Program-made: the position numbers and the translations under genes | NCBI RefSeq assembly: GCF_029961185.1 | Contig: NZ_JASBQQ010000005.1 | Coordinates: 124,001-188,000, forward strand | Length of the DNA stretch: 64,000 nucleotides | DNA from: Albidovulum aestuarii | GTDB taxonomy: Bacteria > Pseudomonadota > Alphaproteobacteria > Rhodobacterales > Rhodobacteraceae | Direction: 5' to 3' | In this document: positions 11,947-19,871 of the stretch, in pieces | Numbering within the stretch: position 1 is the stretch's first letter | Layout of the letters: the number at the start of each line of letters is the position of its first letter | Notes under the pieces: model-generated | The model's input: only the letters and a program-made list of their open reading frames with translations | What the model was told of the DNA's origin: nothing | Database searches by the model: none

Positions 11947-11999
11947 GGCGAGGCCGGGGGCGCAGCCCCCGGACCCCCGGAGTATTTTCGGACAGAAAG
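11945..11999 (-). repeat. Dispersed GC-rich hairpin repeat, copy 2 (inverted)
   Basis: On the minus strand it reads CACTTTCTGTCCGAAAATAC followed by TCCGGGGGTCC and a GGGGGC/GCCCCC hairpin, matching the first half of copy 1 nearly base for base. The second palindromic module of copies 1 and 3 is absent. It lies between the convergent ends of pgm and the ABC ATPase gene, where a bidirectional terminator would be expected. Confidence 0.75.
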
Positions 12000-12008
12000 T
12001 GGAGGCGA

Positions 12009-13007
12009 TCAGCTCCGCAGGCGGTGTCCCTCGGCATCGAAAGCGTATGCCCTGGCCGGATCATAGGAAAGCGCTATAGGTTGGCCAACGCGCTGATCAT
12101 GTTGTCCGAAAAGGCGTACAGTGACCGTATCACCCGCATCGGTGCCCACGAGCAGGTTCGTGTCGCCACCCAGCCTCTCGACATGGGTGACAGTACCCTT
12201 GATCTGCCCATCGGGTGAAACGCGCAGGTGTTCCGGGCGAATGCCCAGCGTGGCACCCTTCGCGCCAAGGGCGGCGGCGGGAAGGAAATTCATCGAGGGC
12301 GCGCCGAGGAAGCCCGCGACGAACTGGTTGTCGGGGTCGTTATAGAGCTGCATCGGCGAGCCCACCTGTTCCACCCGTCCGTCGCGCAGGACCACGATCC
12401 GGTCGGCGAGTGTCATCGCCTCGGTCTGATCGTGAGTGACGTATATCATGCTGGCGCCAAGCTCGCGGTGAAGCCGTGCGATCTCGACGCGCGTGGCCAT
12501 ACGTAAGGCGGCATCGAGGTTCGACAGGGGTTCATCGAAGAGGAAGAGTTCGGGTTTCCTCACGATGGCGCGGCCAATGGCCACCCGCTGGCGCTGGCCT
12601 CCACTGAGTTCGGCAGGGCGGCGTTTGAGGTAATCCTCCAGCGACAGCATCTTCGCGGCAATGTCTATGCGTTCGGCGATTGTGGCTTTGTCTTCGCCCG
12701 CTTGTTTCAGCCCCAGCGCCATGTTTCCCGTCACATCGAGATGAGGATAGAGCGCGTAGGACTGAAACACCATTGCAATGCCGCGTTTGGCGGGTGGCGC
12801 CGTGGTGACATCGCGGCCGCCGATGCTGATCGTGCCCGAAGTCGCATCTTCCAGCCCCGCAATGACTCTGAGCAATGTCGACTTTCCGCAGCCGGAAGGG
12901 CCGACGAAAACGATGAACTCGCCCTCGGACACTTCAAGGTCGATATCCTTCAGGACATGAACCTGACCGAAAGATTTATGTATGTTTTCTAGTTTGAGCG
13001 CGGTCAT
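12009..13007 (-). CDS. Sugar ABC transporter ATP-binding protein (MalK/UgpC type)
   Basis: The energising subunit of the importer encoded just upstream. It has 332 residues: Walker A GPSGCGKST at 36-44, Q-loop FQSYALYPHL, signature LSGGQRQRV from 134, Walker B LFLFDEP ending at 160, then the switch His in YVTHDQTEA and a C-terminal OB/TOBE domain with GIRPEHLRVSPDG. The extra C-terminal domain is typical of CUT1 importers of di- and oligosaccharides or amino sugars. ATG 13007 is preferred over GTG 13013 because GAGGTGA gives proper spacing. It is the last gene of the murQ-led operon. Confidence 0.93.
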   Translation of the reverse strand: MTALKLENIHKSFGQVHVLKDIDLEVSEGEFIVFVGPSGCGKSTLLRVIAGLEDATSGTISIGGRDVTTAPPAKRGIAMVFQSYALYPHLDVTGNMALGLKQAGEDKATIAERIDIAAKMLSLEDYLKRRPAELSGGQRQRVAIGRAIVRKPELFLFDEPLSNLDAALRMATRVEIARLHRELGASMIYVTHDQTEAMTLADRIVVLRDGRVEQVGSPMQLYNDPDNQFVAGFLGAPSMNFLPAAALGAKGATLGIRPEHLRVSPDGQIKGTVTHVERLGGDTNLLVGTDAGDTVTVRLFGQHDQRVGQPIALSYDPARAYAFDAEGHRLRS

Positions 13008-13014
13008 CTTCACC

Positions 13015-14034
13015 TCAAAGTTCTATAGCCCGACCGGAGCGGATGCTTTCATCCGCGGCCAGACAGATGGCGAGGGACGCGACGGCGTCCTCCATATGAC
13101 GGGTCAGGTCGATGTCCTCGGCGATGGCGCGCAGCATGTAAGCCTGCTCGGCGTCGCAAAGCGCCTGATGGCCGGGTTCCTCTGGGAAACTTATGTCGGT
13201 GTCGGCTCCATCCGTGCGGTGGATGCGAAGGCTCCCGACCTTGGTATGGCCTTCGACGCTGTCGCTGTCGGGGTGCATGCCCGAGAGGATCGACACCGCG
13301 CCTTTGGGACTGATCACATCCTTCACAAAATACGCGACCTCGGACATCATCGGCCCCCAGCCGGCCTCATACCAGCCGACCGACCCGTCAGCGAAGACGA
13401 CCTGGAACTGACCGTAATTGTACATGTCTTCGGCGATCTCATCCGACAGGCGCAGGCCCATGCCATGCACGCGGACGGGGCGCGCATCGGTGATCTGGCA
13501 CATCACATCGACATAGTGGACGCCGCAATCGACGATCGGCGGCGTCGTTTGCATGAGCGCCTTGTGCACCTCCCATGTCGGGCCGGTGGATTGCTGGTTG
13601 AGGTTGAGACGGAAAACGTAAGGTCCGCCGAGTTCGCGCGCCTCGACGATCAGGCGCTGCCATGAGGGATGGTGGCGCAGGATGTAACCGACCACCAGCT
13701 TGCGGCCGGTGGCCTTCGCGCAGTCGACCACGCGCTGCGCATCGGCGACAGTTGTCGCCAGCGGCTTTTCGACGAAGACATGGGCACCAGCCTCCATCGC
13801 CGCCACCGCGTAGTCCGCATGACTGTCGGAATAGGTCGCGATGACGGCGAGGTCGGGTGTCGTGGAGGCAAGCGCCCAAGCGAAATCGTTGAAGACAGGG
13901 TAGGGGGCAAGGTCCGGGTGATCGCAAATGCCGGACCGGTTCACGAGCCCCACGATCTCTGCATCCGTATGTTGTTGGTGGGCCAGGGCATGGGAAAGCC
14001 CCATATTGCCCAGACCGGCGATCAGAACCCTCAT
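13015..14034 (-). CDS. Gfo/Idh/MocA family NAD(P)-dependent oxidoreductase
   Basis: A 339-residue sugar or inositol-type dehydrogenase. The N-terminal Rossmann fold has GLGNMG at 7-12, the cofactor/substrate motif EKP is at 89-91 (VFVEKPLATT), and the catalytic-region histidine is in DCGVHYVDVM near 175. The gene sits inside the transporter operon with an ATGA overlap to the upstream permease, so it probably acts on the imported sugar or a derivative by oxidation at a ring carbon. The substrate is not deducible. Known family members in amino-sugar pathways act on UDP-GlcNAc derivatives or on free sugars. Confidence 0.88.
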   Translation of the reverse strand: MRVLIAGLGNMGLSHALAHQQHTDAEIVGLVNRSGICDHPDLAPYPVFNDFAWALASTTPDLAVIATYSDSHADYAVAAMEAGAHVFVEKPLATTVADAQRVVDCAKATGRKLVVGYILRHHPSWQRLIVEARELGGPYVFRLNLNQQSTGPTWEVHKALMQTTPPIVDCGVHYVDVMCQITDARPVRVHGMGLRLSDEIAEDMYNYGQFQVVFADGSVGWYEAGWGPMMSEVAYFVKDVISPKGAVSILSGMHPDSDSVEGHTKVGSLRIHRTDGADTDISFPEEPGHQALCDAEQAYMLRAIAEDIDLTRHMEDAVASLAICLAADESIRSGRAIEL

Positions 14035-14873
14035 TTGACTGCCCCCGAGGTGATGCCGCGAATAAGCTGGCGCGAGAAGATGACGTAAAGCACCAGCACC
14101 GGCAGGATCGCCAGCGACAGAGCCGAGAGGACCGCGTTCCAGTCAGTCACGAACTGACCGATGAAGACTTGTGAGCCGAGCGTCAGGGTTTTCGTCTCTT
14201 CCCCGGGCGCAAGGATCAGCGGGAACCAGAGGTCATTCCAGATTGGGATCATGTTGAAGACAGCGACCGTGGCCATGGCCGGGCGGACGAGCGGCAGCAC
14301 CAGCTTGAAGAAGATCGCGTATTCGCTCATCCCATCGATGCGGCCCGCATTTTTCAGATCATCCGAGACCTGCCGCATGAACTCGCTGAGGATAAAGACC
14401 GCGAGTGGCAGTCCTTGCGCCGTATAGACGAGGATCAGCGCCCAGAGCGTGTTCACAAGCCCCGTCTGCACCATCAGTTCCAGGATCGCGACGGTACCGA
14501 TGCGGATCGGGATCATGATCCCGAGCGCAAGGTAGAGCCCCATCAGCGTATTGCCCCGGAACCGGTATTCCGACAGCGCAAAGGCCGCCATCGCCCCGAA
14601 GAGAAGGATGAAGAACAACGACGCCACCGTCACGATGAAGGAGTTCTGGAAGTAGAGGAAGAAATCCCCCTGCTTCATCACCGTCTCATAGCCGATCGTC
14701 GAAAAACTGTCGGCAGAGGGCAGGGCCAGCGGTTCGCGAAAGATCGCCTTCCGGGTCTTGAACGAGTTGATCAGGATCACAACGACCGGGAAGAGCGCAA
14801 TCACGGTCCAGGTGATCAGCGCCGCGTGTGCGGCGAAGGAATTGAGCGGATTCTGGCGGGCCTTGTTCATCAT
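14031..14873 (-). CDS. Sugar ABC transporter permease (MalG type)
   Basis: A 280-residue inner-membrane subunit with about six hydrophobic segments. The EAA loop that docks onto the ATPase reads GRIDGMSEYAIFFKLVLPL. It matches the shorter, MalG/UgpE-like permease of CUT1 importers. ATG 14873 is used; a second ATG follows directly, so the start could be one codon later. Its stop overlaps the next gene's start (ATGA). Confidence 0.92.
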   Translation of the reverse strand: MMNKARQNPLNSFAAHAALITWTVIALFPVVVILINSFKTRKAIFREPLALPSADSFSTIGYETVMKQGDFFLYFQNSFIVTVASLFFILLFGAMAAFALSEYRFRGNTLMGLYLALGIMIPIRIGTVAILELMVQTGLVNTLWALILVYTAQGLPLAVFILSEFMRQVSDDLKNAGRIDGMSEYAIFFKLVLPLVRPAMATVAVFNMIPIWNDLWFPLILAPGEETKTLTLGSQVFIGQFVTDWNAVLSALSLAILPVLVLYVIFSRQLIRGITSGAVK

Positions 14874-14879
14874 CCCCCC

Positions 14880-15791
14880 TCAGAACTGGTAGCGCCGCAT
14901 GCGCGTCTGGATGGCGAAGAGATAAAGGCAGACACCGGCAAGGATGATCGCGAACATCGCGGTCGCGATGGTGGAACCCATATGCGGATCGCCCAGTTGC
15001 AGCTGAAAGCCGAAGAAAGTGCGGTAGAGGAAAGTCCCGAGGATATCGGTCGAATAGTCCGGTCCGGCCAGCGCGCCTTGTGCAGCGTATATCAGGTCGA
15101 AGGCGTTGAAATTACCGACGAAGGTCAGGATGGAGATGATGCCGATCGAGGGCAGGATCAGGGGCAGCTTGATCTTCCAGAAGGCCGACGCGCCGGTGAT
15201 GCCGTCAATCTCACCCGCTTCCAACACCTCCTCGGGGATCGACAGAAGGGCGGCATAGATCAGCATCATCGGGATACCGACGAACTGCCAGACCGAGATC
15301 AGCGCCAGCGTCGTCAGCGCGTATTCCTCTTTCCCGAGCCATGGCGCGAAAAGCGACTTCAACCCGACAGCATCAAGCATCGAGGGCGCGATGCCCCAGA
15401 TTGGCGAGAGGATCAGTTTCCAGGCGAAACCGACGATGACGAACGAGAGGATCGTCGGGATGAAAATCGCCGACCGGTAAAGTGCTGCAAAGCGCAGGCG
15501 TGGATGCGACAGGATCGCTGCCAATGCCACGCCGATCGGGTTCTGGACCAGCATATGGACGATGAAGAACCAGAAATTGTTGCCAAGCGCGTTCCAGAAA
15601 CTCTCCGACCAGCGCGGGTCGCCGAACAGGGTGCGGAAGTTCATCAGCCCGGAAAAGACGCGCCCTTCCTCGCCGGACGTGTAGAGGGCAAGCCGCAAGG
15701 TGTTGAACAGCGGCCAGATCATCACCGCCGTATAGACAAGGACGGCGGGCGCCAGAAACACCGCGATATGGAGCCGCGACTTCGTGGTCAT
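14880..15791 (-). CDS. Sugar ABC transporter permease (MalF type)
   Basis: A 303-residue inner-membrane permease with about six hydrophobic segments. The EAA loop reads EAGEIDGITGASAFWKIKLP. It pairs with the MalG-type protein encoded 6 bp downstream to form the channel. ATG 15791 fits the GGGAGG ribosome site better than ATG 15797, which would touch it directly. It is separated from the binding-protein gene by a hairpin repeat, an arrangement that commonly lets the binding protein be made in excess. Confidence 0.92.
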   Translation of the reverse strand: MTTKSRLHIAVFLAPAVLVYTAVMIWPLFNTLRLALYTSGEEGRVFSGLMNFRTLFGDPRWSESFWNALGNNFWFFIVHMLVQNPIGVALAAILSHPRLRFAALYRSAIFIPTILSFVIVGFAWKLILSPIWGIAPSMLDAVGLKSLFAPWLGKEEYALTTLALISVWQFVGIPMMLIYAALLSIPEEVLEAGEIDGITGASAFWKIKLPLILPSIGIISILTFVGNFNAFDLIYAAQGALAGPDYSTDILGTFLYRTFFGFQLQLGDPHMGSTIATAMFAIILAGVCLYLFAIQTRMRRYQF

Positions 15792-15808
15792 GGCCATCCT
15801 CCCTTTTC

Positions 15809-15890
15809 TTCTGTTCAGAAATACTCTCGGGGGGTCCGGGGGGCAGAAGGCCCCCCGGCGGGTCGGCCCGGCGCCAGCCGGGACGAAACC
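15809..15890 (+). repeat. Dispersed GC-rich hairpin repeat, copy 3
   Basis: Reads TTCTTCTGTTCAGAAATACT, then a GGGGGGC/GCCCCCC hairpin (about 15837-15856), the module CGGCGGGTCGGCCCGGCG, and the tail CGGGACGAAAC. The tail and module match copy 1. It lies inside an operon, between the stop of the binding-protein gene and the first permease on the minus strand, so here it would act as an intra-operon attenuator or mRNA stabiliser. Confidence 0.75.
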
Positions 15891-15892
15891 CT

Positions 15893-17152
15893 TTACTGCT
15901 GCGGTTCGTACCAGGAGGCGAGACCTTCCTGCAGCCGCGCGCCGGCGGCCTCCGGCGTCTCGGTACCCTTGATCGCATTCACGGATGCGTTCCAGGTCTC
16001 GGTCTCAAGGTTCGGCGTGCCGCGCGACAGGATCTGGTAGGTCGAACGGATCGTCGAATTGCACTTGTCGCGCCACGAGACGAATTCCTGAGCCAGCGGA
16101 TCCTCCATCGCCACGGGTGCTGAGTTCAGCGAGAAGAAGCCCGGGAGCGCGTTTGCATAAAGCGTGGCGAATTCAGCCGAACCGACCCAGTTCAGGAAGG
16201 TCCGCGCCGCGTCGGCATTGGGGCTCGCCGCGTTCAGGCCGATGGCAATGTCGGTATGGTCCGAGATGTAGCACTCGTCACCGGCAGCCTGAACCGGCGG
16301 GTAGAAGGCGCCCATCTCGAAATCGACAAGGCTGTTGAAGCCCGAGATTTCCCAGGACCCTGCCGGATAGATCGCGGCGCGACCAAGGGTGAAGAGGTTC
16401 TGGCTGTCAGGATAGGTCTGCGCCTCATATCCGTCGCCGAGATAAGCACCCCATCTGGCCAGTTGCCGGTAGGGGGCGACCCAGGCCTCGTCAGTCAGCT
16501 TTTGTTCGCCCCTGATCAGCGCCAGACGCCCCTCTTCGCCCTTCCAGTAGTTCGGGCCGATATTGTTGTAACCCATGGTCGCGGCTTCCCACTGGTCGTT
16601 GGTGCCCATCGCCATCGGGATGTAGGTGCCGTCTTCCTTGATCTTGTCGAGCGCGGCGAAGAAGTCGGCCTCGGTCGCCGGAACCTCGATGCCCAGCTCG
16701 GCGAAGGCGTCCTTGTTGTAGATGAAACCGTGGATGACCGAGGCCATCGGCACGCAGAACGTGGCCGAGCCGTCATCGGTCTGCCAGGCGGATTTGGCAA
16801 CGTCAGAGAAATTCGCCATTGCCTCAAGGTCGGAAAGGTCCGCGAGCTTGCCGCCGTCATAAAGCGCGAGCGAGGCATCGAAGGGGCGGCAGGTTATCAG
16901 GTCGCCGGCGGTGCCTGCGTCAAGCTTGGAGTTCAGCGCGGCGTTGTATTCGGCAGGTGCCGAGGGCGTAAACTGAACCTTAATGCCGGGATTGGCGGCC
17001 TCGAAGGCCGGAATGATCTTGTCCTGCCAGATCGACAGGTCGTCGTTGCGCCAGCTTTCGATGGTCAGCGTCACGTCCTGCGCACTGGCCGCGACGGCCG
17101 AGCCGAGGACCGTGGTGGCCAGCAACAGGCCGGTCAGTTTCTTCTGTGTCAT
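15893..17152 (-). CDS. Extracellular solute-binding protein of the sugar ABC transporter
   Basis: A 419-residue periplasmic receptor. The signal peptide covers residues 1-24 (MTQKKLTGLLLATTVLGS, then AVAASA before the cut). The mature part starts DVTLTIESWRNDD and follows family 1 binding proteins of CUT1 importers (FEAANPGIKVQF, YPAGSWEISGF). It is the second gene of the operon and overlaps the MurQ stop (TAATG). Together with MurQ, NagA and NagB-II next door, the likely ligand is an N-acetylated amino sugar such as GlcNAc, MurNAc or an oligomer; this is inference from context. Confidence 0.93.
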   Translation of the reverse strand: MTQKKLTGLLLATTVLGSAVAASAQDVTLTIESWRNDDLSIWQDKIIPAFEAANPGIKVQFTPSAPAEYNAALNSKLDAGTAGDLITCRPFDASLALYDGGKLADLSDLEAMANFSDVAKSAWQTDDGSATFCVPMASVIHGFIYNKDAFAELGIEVPATEADFFAALDKIKEDGTYIPMAMGTNDQWEAATMGYNNIGPNYWKGEEGRLALIRGEQKLTDEAWVAPYRQLARWGAYLGDGYEAQTYPDSQNLFTLGRAAIYPAGSWEISGFNSLVDFEMGAFYPPVQAAGDECYISDHTDIAIGLNAASPNADAARTFLNWVGSAEFATLYANALPGFFSLNSAPVAMEDPLAQEFVSWRDKCNSTIRSTYQILSRGTPNLETETWNASVNAIKGTETPEAAGARLQEGLASWYEPQQ

Positions 17153-18084
17153 TACTCACTCCCTTGGTTGGTCTGGACTGTCCGGCTCACGACGCCGGTT
17201 TCGGCGGCCCGCGCGAGTGCCGCGCGGAGATTGTTGTCGCTTGAGGTCAATAGATTAGCTGCCTCATCGGGGTTCGCTCCCTTGGCAATCAGGACGGCGG
17301 GCTTCACTGCGCCATCCGCTGAGGCCAGCGCCCGGGCGGCGGTATCGCCATCAACACCGGCGATTTCCATCACCATTGCCTGCGCGCGGGCGCGCAGCTT
17401 GGCATTGTCGGCCACGAGACCGACCATCATCCCGTCGTGGACCTGACCGAGCCTGATGCCCATCAGCGTTGACATAAGGTTCAGTGCTACCTTTTGTGCT
17501 GTGCCAGCGCCCATCCTCGTGGACCCGGCGATCACCTCGGGTGGCGTCGGTAGGCAGATCGCTACATCGGCATGTCCGAATATCGGCGCGCCGGGATTGT
17601 TAGCAACGGCAATGATTTTCGCGCCCTTCACCTTGGCGGCGACCGCCACTGCGACAGCGTAGGGGGTGCTGCCAGAAGCCGTGACGGCGATGACCGCATC
17701 CCCCGCCCGGATCGCCATGGCGGCTTTCTCGGCCTCATGGATATCGTCTTCCGTCGCGCCGGGCATATTGGCGTCGATCGGGAGGCCACCAGCCATCAAA
17801 AGAAGGATGCGATTGGACGGAATGCCGTAGGTTCCGGGCAGTTCAATGCCATCGGCATTGGCCATCAGGGAAGAAGAGCCCGCACCCGCATAGACAAGGC
17901 GATGACCCGCGCGGATCGCGTCTGCCATGATCTCGGCGCCAGCCTCCAGGTCTGGCAGAGCATTGCGAACGGAATCGACTGCAGAGATTTGCGCAGCCAG
18001 TAGTGCGTCAAGAACCTCGCACCCGGGGCGGACATCAAGGCCTTTGGCGGCTGTATGAAGTCGTTCAGTGGCAGCTGACGGCAT
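17152..18084 (-). CDS. murQ: MurQ-like SIS-domain protein (N-acetylmuramic acid 6-phosphate etherase family)
   Basis: A 310-residue SIS-fold protein. Canonical MurQ cleaves the lactyl ether of MurNAc-6-phosphate to give GlcNAc-6-phosphate. The family signature AGSTRMGAGTAQK is clear, and the first catalytic Glu (E. coli E83) is present as E81 in DGIELPGTYG. The second (E. coli E114, in VEGAED) is not: the aligned stretch is NMPGATEDD, with Pro at 108. The phosphate loop is GAGSSSLM instead of GAGTSGR. It may therefore be a divergent etherase or a different phosphosugar isomerase. It heads the importer operon, with GAGGGGG before ATG 18084 and an operator-bearing promoter. Confidence 0.75.
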   Translation of the reverse strand: MPSAATERLHTAAKGLDVRPGCEVLDALLAAQISAVDSVRNALPDLEAGAEIMADAIRAGHRLVYAGAGSSSLMANADGIELPGTYGIPSNRILLLMAGGLPIDANMPGATEDDIHEAEKAAMAIRAGDAVIAVTASGSTPYAVAVAVAAKVKGAKIIAVANNPGAPIFGHADVAICLPTPPEVIAGSTRMGAGTAQKVALNLMSTLMGIRLGQVHDGMMVGLVADNAKLRARAQAMVMEIAGVDGDTAARALASADGAVKPAVLIAKGANPDEAANLLTSSDNNLRAALARAAETGVVSRTVQTNQGSE

Positions 18085-18105
18085 CGAATCCCCCTCGTTC
18101 GAATA

Positions 18106-18134
18106 AGAATACCTATTTAATACCTATTGTACAA
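18106..18134 (-). promoter_or_regulatory. murQ operon promoter with embedded direct-repeat operator
   Basis: On the minus strand: -35 TTGTAC (18134-18129), a 17-bp spacer and -10 TATTCT (18111-18106). The motif GGTAT-TAAATA-GGTAT (18124-18109) fills most of the spacer. Two GGTAT half-sites sit 11 bp apart, one helical turn. The same 16-bp motif occurs at the divergent promoter (13 of 16 bases identical), so both are likely bound by the GntR regulator encoded at 19112. Confidence 0.65.
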
Positions 18135-18219
18135 TATTTTCTTTTTAACCCACATTGGCCTTACTAATGCACCATGAATTACTTTTTGGTCTCAAGAAAT
18201 GGCTTTCTTTCAAGCTATA

Positions 18220-18235
18220 GGTATTATAATGGTAT
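18220..18235 (+). promoter_or_regulatory. Kinase-gntR-nagBA promoter -10 with direct-repeat operator
   Basis: GGTAT-TATAAT-GGTAT. The central six bases are a perfect -10 hexamer (18225-18230), flanked by two GGTAT half-sites one helical turn apart. No good -35 is visible. Transcription would begin near 18237, only a few bases before ATG 18240, which implies a leaderless or nearly leaderless mRNA. Occupancy would block RNA polymerase directly. Confidence 0.65.
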
Positions 18236-18239
18236 CTTC

Positions 18240-19115
18240 ATGAAGCGACACGACTCACTGACGATTGGCCTTGACGGCGGCGGCACGTCCAGCCGTGCCG
18301 CGCTGATATTTGGATTTGAGGGAAGGCGGGTCGAAGCGGCCGGCGGCCCCGCCAATGTGTCCGACTTCGGCGGCGCGATTGCGAGGATCAACGACTTGCT
18401 GGAACGCCTGGCAGAGACGGCCGGGATATCCTTTGGCGAGGTCGCTGGAGCGACCGCGCATGTCGGGCTTGCGGGGGTTATGGATGCTGCGATGGCCGCC
18501 CGGGTTGCCGCCGCGTTGCCGTTCAAACGCGTGGTCGTGACCGACGATCAGCCGACGATGATTGCGGGCGCTTTGGGGGATCAGGACGGGGCGGTTGCCG
18601 CGATTGGGACCGGGTCTTTCATTGGTCGCCAGACCGCCGGTGTCATCCGTGTCCTTGGTGGCTGGGGGTTCCTGCTGGGTGATCAGGCGTCAGGCGCCTG
18701 GCTTGGCCGACAGCTTCTGCAAGAAACATTGATGGCCGGTGACGGAATGGCCCCGCACAGTCCGCTGACGGCGGCGATTTATAAGCGCTTTGGCAATGGA
18801 TCAGGCATTGTCGCGTTCGCGCTGTCTTCCAGCCCGGTCGATTTCGCAACGCTCGCGCCCGAAATAGTGACCGCGGCCAAGAGTGGAGATGCCGTTGCCG
18901 TGCGTCTGATGCGGGAGGGTGCGACTTATATCGAATCCGCCCTCACCACGCTTGGGCTGACCGAGGGCGAGACGATCTGCATGACGGGCGGACTTGGCCC
19001 GGCCTATGCCGACTGGCTCGGCCCTGGTCTCGCGTCCCGGATCCGGGCGGCTGAGGGAACAGCTTTGGACGGAGCATTGCTGCTGGCGGCCCGGCTGGCA
19101 GAGGGGGGCGCATGA
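18240..19115 (+). CDS. BadF/NagK-type amino-sugar kinase
   Basis: A 291-residue ATPase of the BadF/BadG/BcrA/BcrD group, which includes N-acetylglucosamine kinases. The phosphate-1 loop is GLDGGGTSSRA (DGGGT at 12-16), phosphate-2 is AAIGTGSFIG, and the adenosine motif is CMTGGLG. It should phosphorylate GlcNAc or MurNAc at O6 after import. ATG 18240 (MKRHDSLTIGLDGGG) is preferred over ATG 18174, whose 22 extra residues do not look like the family and would put the start upstream of the -10 box. It overlaps the next gene by ATGA. Confidence 0.85.
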   Translation: MKRHDSLTIGLDGGGTSSRAALIFGFEGRRVEAAGGPANVSDFGGAIARINDLLERLAETAGISFGEVAGATAHVGLAGVMDAAMAARVAAALPFKRVVVTDDQPTMIAGALGDQDGAVAAIGTGSFIGRQTAGVIRVLGGWGFLLGDQASGAWLGRQLLQETLMAGDGMAPHSPLTAAIYKRFGNGSGIVAFALSSSPVDFATLAPEIVTAAKSGDAVAVRLMREGATYIESALTTLGLTEGETICMTGGLGPAYADWLGPGLASRIRAAEGTALDGALLLAARLAEGGA

Positions 19116-19870
19116 CGATCAGCGAATTTCTTGATCCCGAACACTGGCTGAACCCCGCTAACGGGCCGCTCTATGTCCAGCTTCGCAAGCGGATCGAGGC
19201 CGGTATCGCGTCGGGTTTTCTTGCCCCTGACATGCCGCTGCCGCCCGAGCGTGAAATCGCGGCCATCTCCGATCTGTCGCGTGTGACGGTGCGCAAGGCC
19301 ATCGCCGAACTGGTGGACCGAGGGCTGGTCCTGCAACGGCAGGGTTCGGGCTCGTTCGTCGCCTCGGCGCGGCCCCGGGTGGAGCAGTCGCTTTCCCGGC
19401 TGACCTCTTTTTCAGAGGATATGGCGCGACGCGGTTTCAGGTCAGAGATGGACTGGCTGGAGCGCGGCCTCTTTCTGCCCACTGCTGAAGAGGTTGAGGC
19501 ATTGGGGCTTGCGTCCGGAGAACAGGTCGCCCGGCTCGCACGGCTCAGGCGGGCCGACGGGCGGCCCATGGCGATTGAACGGGCTTCGCTGCCGACTGCG
19601 ATCCTGCCCAACCCATTGGTCGTGACCCGGTCGCTTTACGAAGTTTTGGGCGAAGCCGGGCTGCGCCCGGTGCGGGCGGTCCAGAAAATCTCGGCGATCA
19701 ATCTTGGTGCAGCAGACGCTGAATTGCTGGGAGTGCAGCCAATGACGGCGGGGCTCAGGATTGAACGCATTTCGTACTTGCCTGACGACCGCGTCGTCGA
19801 GTTCACAAAATCCATCTATCGCGGCGATGCCTATGATTTCGTTGCCGAAATGCGCATACCGGAGGCTTGA
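19112..19870 (+). CDS. GntR-family regulator, HutC/NagR-like
   Basis: A 252-residue repressor-type protein: a winged helix (residues ~18-90, PLYVQLRKRIEAGIASGF, LPPEREIAAISDLSRVTVRK) and a C-terminal UTRA effector domain ending VVEFTKSIYRGDAYDFVAEM. UTRA regulators such as NagR/YvoA and DasR respond to GlcN-6-P or GlcNAc-6-P, which matches the surrounding genes. It is coupled to the kinase gene (ATGA overlap) and would be autoregulated. The likely targets are the two GGTAT-N6-GGTAT sites in the 18085-18239 intergenic region. Confidence 0.88.
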   Translation: MTISEFLDPEHWLNPANGPLYVQLRKRIEAGIASGFLAPDMPLPPEREIAAISDLSRVTVRKAIAELVDRGLVLQRQGSGSFVASARPRVEQSLSRLTSFSEDMARRGFRSEMDWLERGLFLPTAEEVEALGLASGEQVARLARLRRADGRPMAIERASLPTAILPNPLVVTRSLYEVLGEAGLRPVRAVQKISAINLGAADAELLGVQPMTAGLRIERISYLPDDRVVEFTKSIYRGDAYDFVAEMRIPEA

Positions 19871-19871
19871 C

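Noticed and set aside
14415-16040. 541-residue plus-strand reading opposite the ABC permease and binding-protein genes
   Set aside because: It is the antisense shadow of three recognisable minus-strand genes; it has a highly charged, low-complexity composition and no family motif.
16256-17446. 396-residue plus-strand reading opposite the solute-binding protein
   Set aside because: Shadow; the minus-strand protein has a signal peptide and family motifs.
18174-18239. 22-residue N-terminal extension of the kinase
   Set aside because: It would start upstream of the -10 box, contains no family sequence, and has no ribosome site; ATG 18240 gives the normal GLDGGGT start.
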